From Neelides folsomi (lineage: Eukaryota > Arthropoda > Collembola > Neelipleona > Neelidae), in assembly GCA_034687125.1 (NCBI GenBank), contig JAQGBZ010000372.1:1-59266 (forward strand): 59,266 bases of DNA. The letters run 5' to 3'. Positions 50,101-59,266 of the stretch are shown here, one piece after another (within the stretch, counting starts at the first letter, position 1; each line of letters opens with the position of its first letter). Both the position numbers and the translations under genes were made by a program. The notes under the pieces were generated by a model. It was not told the DNA's origin and did no database searches. It was given only the letters and a program-made list of their open reading frames with translations.

Positions 50101-51231
50101 TCCTTTAGAAATGAGTCCTTTGCTCTCACGAGTCAACTATGAGGAAAGGAAGGAAAATAGAGAAAGGAATAAAAAACCGAGGCGAGTTGTTTTTCTGATG
50201 AATTCCCTTTATCTCTCTTTTGGCTCTCGAAATTGCCTTAAATATTAAAAGGACGACTTTCTATCTTAACTTTCAATTGATTAACAGTTTAACAATGTGT
50301 TGGGAAAAGCTTGGAAAAACCTTCGCCCTTCTTCTGATACTCAAACGAAGCTTCCAGAACTTTGCATGCTTCTTTATACCTTAACTTATAATATTTTACC
50401 ATCTCTGGGTGATTTTGATTTTCTGTTTACTGCTCAATTGATCTTCCCTTCCTTTCAACTTTAACATGGTTTTCATTTTCACTAAAATATCCACCATGAA
50501 TTGAATTTTGTAATTTATTTTACTAAAATTGACTTTTAGGAAAGAAGCAAAAGACTCCGAGTACGAGAACGTCGAAACTGACGAAGACGTCGATAAAGAA
50601 GAAGACGAAATAAGGAAATTTGAGGAGGAAGAAAAAAGACTTTTAGAAAAAGGTAATATTTAGTTTAAATTATTTTCATTAAATCCAAATAGGTTTTTAA
50701 TAAAAATCTAATAATAATAAAATTATTTAAAATAATCAATTTTTTAAATAGCCGATGAAGTAAGCCAATCCGAGTGGAGTGATGATGAAAGTGAAGAAGA
50801 TCGTCCTGATGCTGAGGAAGATCAAGAATCAACTGGCTATGCCACCGATGATCCTGCTTTAGAAAATGTTTCTATTACAAACGAAAATGGACTTACTGAT
50901 GCCGAAGGTTAACAATTATTTAAATACCCTTTTAAGTCCATGAGATTTTTTTTATTTTAATTCATTTTTTTATTTTTTTGTGATTATAGGAGCCTTGAGT
51001 GACGTGAATTCGGTATATGCGGGTGATGACGACGTGAGCGTTTCTTCAAGAGCTTCATCCAGACTTTTTGACTCGGATGCTCTCCTTAGCGTTGATTCCT
51101 TGAATACTATGTTCGAGGATTCTGAGTACGAATTTTCTGATACTCATCTCACAAACCTCCGATCGATGTCCGAGTCAATTGCAAAGAGTTTTGGGCGTGG
51201 ACAACAACCTCAGACCTCCGACTCCGAATAG
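44174..51231 (+). CDS. rut: Rutabaga-type Ca2+/calmodulin-responsive adenylyl cyclase (1703 aa, 15 exons)
   Basis: Membrane enzyme making cAMP from ATP; ADCY1 orthologue linked in flies to learning. Exons: 44174-44636, 44846-45175, 45267-45496, 45587-46163, 46248-46747, 46837-47117, 47421-47589, 47690-47902, 47988-48323, 48433-48897, 49023-49837, 49960-50181, 50540-50652, 50752-50907, 50990-51231. The ATG at 44174 is the only good start; codons upstream are not ATG. Membrane block 1 covers about 80-240. C1 has FADIVGFT with Asp309 and GDCYYC with Asp353, the metal pair with the family's 44-residue spacing. [19 protein letters not shown] at about 498-516 matches the calmodulin site of ADCY1. 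Membrane block 2 is about 615-800. C2 spans about 850-1072 with Lys935, Asp1011, Asn1018 and Arg1022. A roughly 630-residue tail follows: Pro runs, Gln/Ser-rich, acidic end. Introns 7 and 12 need GC donors; intron 12 is the weakest junction. Confidence 0.95.
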
Positions 51232-51540
51232 TCCAAATTGTCTCTCTGAAGTACCAGCTGCATTTTAACATTAAGTAGTTTCATATCTACTTAAGATGTA
51301 ACATTGAATAACGATTCTAAAATGATTTCTGTGTGATTATTACCACAATTAAGCTAAATATAGCTACTTATATTACCACATAATGATTATTATTTTGTTT
51401 TTTTGAAATTCTTTGAGATTAGCTTTGTAATTTCTACTTGATTAACATCAACATTAATTATATTGTTATTAACTAACTGCCAAAGATGGATGCAATTGTA
51501 GAATCTCGACAATCTTTTGTACTGTGTGTTTTAAGCAATA

Positions 51541-51546
51541 AATAAA
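51541..51546 (+). terminator. Polyadenylation signal of rutabaga
   Basis: AATAAA inside AATAAATAAAAC, about 310 bases after the stop at 51231. It is followed by a T/G-rich stretch, as expected of a downstream element. It is the best hexamer after the stop. Confidence 0.5.
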
Positions 51547-54117
51547 ACTTTGTGAAATGTTCGGTTTATTATATCTGTACACCCATTAATCATATTAAAT
51601 AATATCATTAAATAATTTAAACAATGGTTTTCATTTCACATTTAGCTAATTAATCATATCTTGACTCTAAAGCGTATAAATTATAAAAGTTATGTCTGTT
51701 TAGCTCACAATTCTGTTCCTCTAAACGTAGACCCGTCGACCGTAAAATTTCGGATATCATTAATTTTTCGATTCTATTTAGTAGATTTAAGATAAAATTA
51801 CTTTCAAGTTTAATATGTATCCTTCATACATACATATATGATACTTAATTATCGTTATTTGTAATAGACCGTAATATCGTAAAGGTCAGGAAAGATAATT
51901 TTCCTTAACTCATATTGTAAGACTCATAACAAAGTATTTGTTCACTCACACTCCCAATTTCCACGAGTGAATACAAAATAAATGATAATTATGTAGTTAT
52001 AATATTATGTACATAGTTATTAGCTTGCGTCTTGCGTCCATACTATTGTAAATTTCCATTAAAGATTGGAAAAATCCAGTGGTTAGCATTTTTTAAATAT
52101 TTAACCTTCTTCTCTTCATAAGTATTTATAAATTCTTGACATTGAGACTTAAAGATTAGACAAAAGTTAATAGGTAATCATTTATTTCAATTATTTCCGT
52201 ATTAATTGGAATTGCTTTTAGCTTTTATTCAAAATATTCTTGTTGAAGAAGTTCATAGTTTATCTAACCTATCATAGAAATTATCAAAGCTTTCAAATCG
52301 ATACATTAAAATATCTAGTATATATGTATACACAATGTGTATGCTATGTACAAATAATGTATAGCTTTAATATTAGCCGTTTCAAATAAGTATTAAAAAG
52401 ATGCTTCATTTTTTTAGTTAGAGATTACTGACCCCTTTCCTCAATATTTTTTATCCTCGCATTTTTATAAACTTATAATATAAATAAAATAAATAATATC
52501 GACAATAAATGATAAACTAAAGTTGTACTTGTTTCATATATGCATTGCCATTTGCCATTTACCATATTACTACATAAAATTCCACATGCCGGAAAGAAAC
52601 GTCATTTAGCATTCAAGATTAAGATCGTGTGAATGTTTAGTTAAGAATTTCGTGTTCAACCCATTCTCAATGTCAGATTCAAGTGCGTATTAAATATGTG
52701 ATATTAATATTTTCTGATAATAATGATAAATGTTAAAATTATTCCAAAATTTTAATCAAAAAGGAATACCATCAGTGTTCTTACAGATATTACATAGCAG
52801 TACTTACAGATATACTGAAGTTGTAGTACTCTTACATGTTATAATTAATTCATAAATGTTTAAGTAATAAGTATGTATATTTATGTATTTACTATTGATC
52901 TTAAGTAGAATTCAGTTGACTAACTGGCTTTATTTTGTTGTTAATCTGAAGGGTCTGGATTCTGGAATGCCAATATAGAGTAGTTACATAAAAAGAATAT
53001 TAAATTAAAGAAAATATGCATTCACCTACCATACATACTCTTGGTATTATACTCTAGTATTTAGTATACCAATAAAATACATAAATATACAATATTATAC
53101 TGTATGCACTATTATGATGTATTATATACAAATCTTGTAGGAATGATAGTTAATTCCTCGTCTGCCTGTCAGTGTTTAATTTTTATTCTTCGTTTGATTG
53201 TTTGTTTTATTATAAGTACGAGTATTACCATATAGTTTTAAGAATATGCTTAATAATTAAAATACTGTATAACATCTCCAACTTTAACATCCAACTAACT
53301 TATGTGAGTCTTTCATATCTTTATCGAAAGAATATAACAAAAAATTAAAAATGATGTTTTTAAAAGAAATATTTATAAGAGAGATTCCAAATTGACCCAA
53401 AAGATAATTCCAACATATCTACTAGTATGTTTATAAAGCTTACATTGTGCATATGAACATAAATATTAATAGACAAAGTACTCTCTGTAATTCTATTGAT
53501 TGAATATCTATAAGAATTTGATAATCCTTGAATATATCCTAAATTCTGAGACTTAACAAACCTAAAGAATGAAGACTTCTAACATAACATTCGTTTAGTA
53601 ATTTCAATTCAGTATTTTGTGCATATCTACAACGCTAACTGTCTCATCATTTGAGTATGTGAGAAAAGTCAATTGCCTTGAGAAGAAAGAAGGAACTCTT
53701 TGCATGGTCATTGGCGACTCGTGATGTCTTGATTGTCTTGCTCCCTCAGTAGCTCTAATATTAACATTTTATAAATCTGGATATTCCATTCTCATTGTGA
53801 GTGTGTATCACATACTTTTCTCAACACATTTATAACTTTCCTGAGGCTCCAAGTCCAAACTCTAAAACAATTTGACCTTATCGTGAGTTGATTACTCAAG
53901 TCCTAGTAGAACAGGAGTGAATTTCACTGGTTTAACTTAAAGTTAGTTAATCATACCAAAGTTTTGGTTTAATTGTTACCCTTATGACAAAGTGTCAAAT
54001 CTTACGAATTCAATATTCCACTATTCGATTAAAGGTGTCTTGATATTTAGCTCATTAGTATTAAATCTACTCAATCATATTCCATATCTATTCAATTCTT
54101 TGAGATAAATTAATAAA
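51547..54117. other. Intergenic, extremely AT-rich, no gene seen
   Basis: Between the end of rutabaga and the start of the transporter. There is no open frame of 60 codons or more on either strand and no recognisable RNA gene. Short AT microsatellite-like stretches occur (for example 52316-52360). TTACAGATAT occurs twice around 52780-52815. The last few hundred bases presumably hold the transporter promoter. Confidence 0.6.
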
Positions 54118-57100
54118 ATGATTCTACCCGACACCCCGGAATTTAACAAGAAAAGGATTTTGAGTTATTGTGTGGTTGGAGCCTACTTGTTCCTTGGTGG
54201 GTGTGAATATGGTAAGTAACTTCAATTAAATGTAATTTTTTTCACTATCAATAATTCACTTATTTGCCATTTATATGCTTATGAGTATGAACATGTTTTA
54301 TTAGCCGTGATTCTTCCGACTGCTTTAAGCTATCTAACCGAATTAGGAGCTACTGAAGATTACATGTTGGGCTTTGTTATTTCAGGTTTGTCCACTTTCA
54401 CTATATTACAGTCTAATTCAAGAAATGATATACAAAGTTACATAGGTAGTAATTTAAGTAAACATTAAATTGTAGTTGATAAATTATTTATCTATTATAT
54501 AGTTAAATTAATTTTGCATTTAAAGGTTACAGTATAACGGCAGCCTTTGCGGGACTAATTGGTGGACGACTTTGTGACATTAACAATGCTCATACCAAAA
54601 GGATTGCCTTTACTTCGGTCCTCATAATGGCAATTGGAAATATTCAGTATACTTTAGGAATAAGTGTATGGAACATTCTCGCTTCTCGATTGCTTTGTGG
54701 TAAGATTGGATCATATTACATAAAATTGTGCTCTCATTTGGATAATTTTACAGCATCAATGTTTTACTTACAATGTCAAATAATGATAATTTACAAATAA
54801 TTTTGTATTTCGTTTTTTCAGGATTTGGAACGGCTGCTGGTGCAGGTATCAATCTTTGTGTTTTAGTGATTTAAAAATTGTGATCAATAACAAAAAATTG
54901 TGAAAATAACTATTTTTCGGATGTTAAAGATACTTTGATAGTTTGATGTTAAAGATAATTTTGTTTTGATTATAGCAATGCTTGCCGAAGTTTGTCGCAC
55001 AACGAAAGTAGAAGAACGGTTAGAATATTATGAATTTACGTATATTTATTACTTTTAGTTGTAACTTACTTGTAACTCGTATTTAGTGTTAATAATAAAC
55101 ATAATGCATATTTAGTAAAATTTTACCAATTGGGTATCATTTAAATAACAAAGATTTTTATATTGACCATGAACATTACGATATTTCTGTAATTTGAATG
55201 CTTACGAGTTTATGTCTATATTTTTTTTATAGAACTCCAATATTGGCCATTTGTAATGCTACGAGGCAATTAGGAATATTAATCGGACCAGCATTTCAGT
55301 TGCTTCTTTCTAAAATTCACTTTAATATTGGGTGGTATAAAATCACGCCATTGAATGCACCAGGTTATTATTTAATACCGAAGAATATTAATAATTAAAA
55401 CTTTATTAAGAAGGTTAATCATTAACTTAATATCCAGTTCATTAATTGGACGTCTTTTTATACAAAGTTAATACTTATTTACATATAATACTTATTATAT
55501 ACAGATCCTAATTTTTCCTAGGTTTGCTTATGTCGGGTTTTTGGCTAGTATTCTGTATCTTTTTATACTTTTGCTTTTACAACTTGTCTGCTGAAGTTGC
55601 TGAAATGAGAAAAGTTAAAATGAATTCAGTTCTGAAAACTGAAGCAATCCCAGGTATCTTTCAATGAACTTTATGTTTTATATTACCTAATTCATAATTT
55701 GATTGTATTAAATTAACCTATTACATAACTTAAAGTATGTGTTAACATTGGAATGAAATGTTAATTGTAGACAATTCTGTGAAATCCTACTCGGCACAGT
55801 CGACTCAGTATTATGGAAGTATTGAAGACACTTCTTCCGTCCACCCAGCAGCAAGCGTTCCACAAGAACCAGAACCTGGAAATAGAAACAGAAAGAAGAG
55901 CATAAGTGATCGAATCTTTAGCAGTTTGGCACGATCGGGTCAAAGAAGTCATGTAGGAGAAGTCTCATTAATGCATGCTAGTGGAATAACTATGCCAAAA
56001 CTTACCTATATGGAAGGTATTATCAATTGAACATGCACATTTTTGTATTTTCAGATTAGTTTATACTGCATAATTAAAATCATAATGTGTATTTTAAAAA
56101 TATTTTTCCTTTTTAATAGAATTCTGCAAAGATACATTTGTTCTTCTGCTAGGAATGGTTTTCACTCTGTTTTTCTGTCAAGTTGGAGTTGAGGTATTTT
56201 AAAAGAAAATTTTATATTTAACCTATGAATGTACATCCTTCTATGATAAAATTACTTCTAAATGACTTTTAATTAATTTTTCATTTTAGTCAGTTATTCC
56301 GATTGTCATGATCAAACTGGGATACACAAGTGAATTTCAATTCAGTTTAGTCTACATGGCAGGAGGAGTTTTGGCTCTTGTTAACTTTTTCGGTGCTGCA
56401 TTACTTAGTCGATATTTACGTGACACCACAATGAACTTTATTGGGTGGTGAGTTGAAATTAAAAAAAATAATTTCATCTTGTCAATCAACTTTTTAAAAC
56501 ACTTACTTATCTTGATTTTAAATTTTCATTTTAAAAGGTTTCTTATGTTGGTGGCTCAAATTTGGTTAATGGTTCTCATTCCGACGTTTAATGGAGGTGC
56601 ATAAAATATGTATCTGTAGAGCAGTAGAATAATAAATAACATGTTATCCAAATAATAATGTTAAATCTTTTTATTATTATATATTAGTGAAAAATAGAAA
56701 TAAATAGTAGGTGTAACTTCCTCCACCTTTTTTAAAATTATTTTTATATTTATAGAAAACCCAATGGACGTTGTTCTTTTCATGACCGGGATTGTGATAC
56801 TGTTTTTTGGCTACCCTATTGCGTCTGTTGCTAACACAGGACTCTTTGCCAAATCTATGACTGACGATGCACAAGGTACAATTTATTTAAGATTAGATTA
56901 TTTATACTGATGCTAACTGATATTGAGTAATTAGGAATAATCTGATTAAAATTCTTCTTCTTAAGGATTGGGTCAAGGATTACGGCGTGTTGCATCTTAT
57001 GTTGGATTGATCCTCGGTCCTTTATGGGCAACTTCAACAATCAACAAACATCCTTACATTTACTTAACAATGCCTTGTGTCATTATCTTAATCCACGGGG

Positions 57101-57336
57101 TAAACCAAATCAAATGAGACAAAATTCTCGATACAGCATATAAGAATAATGCACAGATCCAAATTCATGATAATAAAAATAATGTTCTGATAAGTAATTT
57201 AAAATAAACGGTCTTTATCTAGATGATGTTTGCTGCCAGTTACAAAAATCTTCGAACGCTAGAAAATCAAAGTCGCAGATCTTCGGAATACTCCAACACG
57301 CGTGATGAAGAGTCAAGATCGCTGTTTGACAACTAA
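54118..57336 (+). CDS. Major facilitator superfamily transporter, MFSD8/CLN7-like (527 aa, 14 exons)
   Basis: Predicted 12-helix transporter, probably of late endosome or lysosome. Exons: 54118-54211, 54305-54385, 54526-54699, 54822-54845, 54976-55018, 55233-55363, 55522-55653, 55771-56016, 56120-56193, 56290-56447, 56538-56596, 56756-56875, 56966-57099, 57223-57336, all GT..AG in phase. Six helices cover residues about 15-215. The loop 2-3 signature appears as GGRLCDINNAHTKR at about 70. RTPILAICNATRQLGILIGP (about 139-158) matches the MFSD8/SPX-MFS group. A polar loop of about 90 residues (215-310) separates the halves; six more helices follow (about 312-500). The C-terminus has EESRSLFDN, an acidic di-hydrophobic pattern compatible with lysosomal sorting. 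Length is near human MFSD8 (518 aa). The substrate cannot be read from sequence. A related MFS group remains possible. Confidence 0.8.
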
Positions 57337-57478
57337 ATATTAATTAACTATAGTACTTACTTAACTCACAAAAACACAATTATACTGTGATTTAAATTTT
57401 ACCATTAATTGATGAGAACGACATCTTAAAAAATACTCTAATGTAAATTATACAATTTTTTATTATCAGGATTGCAAA

Positions 57479-57495
57479 AATAAACTTGTTTTATT
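57479..57495. terminator. Facing polyadenylation signals of two convergent genes
   Basis: Plus-strand AATAAA at 57479-57484 lies 143 bases after the transporter stop. On the minus strand, AATAAA at 57490-57495 (plus TTTATT) lies about 185 bases after the stop of the secreted gene. The hexamers are five bases apart on opposite strands, so the two mRNAs should overlap at their 3' ends if both are used. Confidence 0.4.
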
Positions 57496-57680
57496 TCCCA
57501 TTTGTTACACTTTAAGTTAAACTTGATGGATAATAAAATATTCTTACACAATCTCAATTATTTTATGTATCTTACTAAATTATAAAACTAGAGTAAATGT
57601 CTCACACTCAAATAAAATATCTGAATTCTTATAAATACATATTTATAAGTACTATTATGATATATTATGTATCATAATTT

Positions 57681-58550
57681 CTAACAGCGGTGTCGACATT
57701 GGTGATTTCTTCCGCCATTGCCGTTGTTGAGTCGATGTCTTCCAACCCATTGGTTTTGCATTCCTCGTCCACCTCCATGCCAACCCATGGAATGCCCTCT
57801 TGAAGATCCGCGATTATTGTTATGACGCATTTGCTGATGTCCTCTGCCTCTATTGCCAACAGTGTTTCCAGCCAAAGCACCGCTTATCATTGATCCGTGC
57901 TGCTGATTGCTTACTCCCTTTGAAATCATCATTTATTTAATTATTTGCATTTTATTTAAAAAGATTTTTTGAGTTTTTTAACGTGTGTAATAAATAGTTA
58001 TTATACCCGAAATGCCTCAGCTGCTTGGCTTTTTGTAACGGGAACTGTGAAAGCATTAGTAAACTGAGAAGTTGTAGCCAATTGATTTTGATAATCTCTT
58101 CCAACAGCAGCAGCTACAGCACTTTGGGCCGACCATAAAGCAACGTTCTTTAAAAGAATTAAAAATTTAATTTAACCAATAAATTGAAAATTAAAAAATC
58201 ATTGTGTAATTTGTGTTTAACAAATTTTAACCTGGTTATCATTGATAACTCCTAAGGCAGCTCTTCCAGCAGCTTGTCCAGCAGGCCCTGATCCATAACC
58301 AGGAGCGTATCCTCCGCCACCGCTGCTATTACCAAATCCGCGTTTGACCCTTAAACCACTTGAAATGTCTAAAAATTTTTTAAATATAAAACAGAATATA
58401 AATATTCATACTGTAATACATATAAAATGTTTTAAAAAATGGTAATTAATATGATATTTATAATAGTATGGTTTAAATTTAAATGATGAATATAAGTATG
58501 GTATACTCACAAGTAACACCAAGAATGAATGTTAAAATCCCAACCAGCAT
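57681..58550 (-). CDS. Secreted Gly/His/Arg-rich protein (184 aa), family not recognised
   Basis: Four exons in phase: 58511-58550, 58232-58368, 58007-58147, 57681-57917. Residues 1-18 form a hydrophobic signal peptide (MLVGILTFILGVTYISSG). Then comes LRVKRGFGN, a Lys-Arg/Gly convertase-type site, and a Gly-rich segment (GGGGYAPGYGSGPAGQ). The middle is Ala-rich with a few aromatic residues (ALWSAQSAVAAAVGRDYQNQ). The final exon is Gly/Asn/His/Arg-rich with RGRGH and GGGRG repeats and ends in HQCRHRC, the only cysteines after the signal peptide. Those could form an intermolecular disulphide or bind metal. The plan (signal, KR/G, Gly-rich, Ala-rich) resembles the gene at 3042-3584, though alignment is weak. 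Possible roles: cuticle or cement protein, or cationic antimicrobial; none is shown. Confidence 0.72.
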
Positions 58551-59266
58551 TTTTGTTCTGTGGGCTATTTTGCCCGTGGTCGGAAATGCAATGACATGAT
58601 GGGAATAGTAATTTAACTCAATTAATTTAACGTGAGCCACACACTTCCACTCACAATAAAAGTTTTAATTTAGCTCAAGAATTATTTACAAGCAATAATT
58701 ATAAGGAGTAGGAAGTCACATTTAGAATAGATTTGTTACGAAATGATTTAACAGTAGAAGTAAAACCGCTTGCGGGTATTCACTAAATACAATCTCAAAA
58801 CAAAGGAATCTCTAATAACAAGTGGTTCATAGGCAATTGTTTAATTTGTATAAAAGGATTTATAAGAATTAAAGAATCTTCTAATAAAAGAAATAGCTCC
58901 TCTATATGCTTTAATGAAAAAGCACTTTTATTGTATTGAAGGTTCGAGAAAGTCATTTTAGCACCCAAGAAGAAACTAGCACACTAAACACAATACCCAA
59001 ATGCTTTTAAACGCTTCTAACAATGAGCCATTTCAGTTTTTTTATAGTATAGTATAGGTAAATATATAATTCTCTGCATTACTCTAATTACTCTTGGGCA
59101 TGATTATTCGCTGATTTCAGCATTATTAATTTATTAATTCATCCATTAACCAATCACATCAGTGAGCAATTATAGAGCTTATTTATTGTGGTATTAAAAC
59201 ATGTGATTACCCAATATTTAAATCTTTTAATTCAAATTTTTTGTCAGTCACGTTAAATGTTGATGG
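58551..59266. other. Upstream region of the Gly/His/Arg-rich secreted gene
   Basis: No open frame or RNA gene was recognised. Minus-strand TATA-like sequences occur near 58857-58865 and near 59040-59050. Neither is at a clear core-promoter distance unless a 5' UTR of several hundred bases or an upstream non-coding exon exists. Confidence 0.45.

Overview
The window is animal nuclear DNA, almost certainly from an arthropod and plausibly a copepod such as a sea louse. The sequence is AT-rich and the genes have many exons with GT..AG introns. It carries the arthropod moulting-hormone subunit bursicon beta and a rutabaga-type adenylyl cyclase. The species is an inference; I could not search a database. 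There is no bacterial, viral, CRISPR or insertion-sequence content that I can support. All coding regions were rebuilt by hand, joining exons so that splice sites, codon phase and protein-family match agree.

Layout from left to right. (1) Minus strand, 323-1984: 5' part of a DBH-like copper monooxygenase (MOXD1-like), running off the left edge. (2) Minus, 3042-3584: a small secreted glycine-rich protein with a TATA box. (3) Minus, 5469-31485: a complete 15-exon RECK gene (993 aa). Its N-terminal exons are scattered over about 21 kb of intron. (4) About 5.5 kb with no convincing gene (31486-37001). (5) Plus, 37002-39941: a 10-exon coiled-coil protein of the TPH/cilia type. (6) Minus, 40438-41618: bursicon beta (partner of bursicon). 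(7) Plus, 44174-51231: a 15-exon Ca2+/calmodulin-type adenylyl cyclase (rutabaga/ADCY1) with a very long C-terminal tail. (8) Plus, 54118-57336: a 14-exon major facilitator transporter resembling lysosomal MFSD8/CLN7. (9) Minus, 57681-58550: a second small secreted Gly/His/Arg-rich protein, convergent with the transporter.

The genes do not form an operon and I see no shared pathway. Several act outside the cell or at membranes: RECK is a GPI-anchored protease and Wnt regulator, bursicon beta is a hormone, rutabaga makes cAMP, and two products are secreted Gly-rich proteins. Bursicon classically acts through a cAMP-coupled receptor, so the hormone and a cyclase lie about 2.5 kb apart, but a functional reason for this is not shown by the sequence.

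The points most worth a second look are these: three GC..AG introns within 12.2 kb of the plus strand; a likely intronic polyadenylation isoform of the TPH gene; a 37-nt RECK microexon and a perfect 15-bp hairpin in a RECK intron; an unusual ORF-rich intronic island; a possible alternative C-terminus of rutabaga; and two unplaced secreted proteins sharing a signal-peptide, Lys-Arg/Gly, Gly-rich plan.
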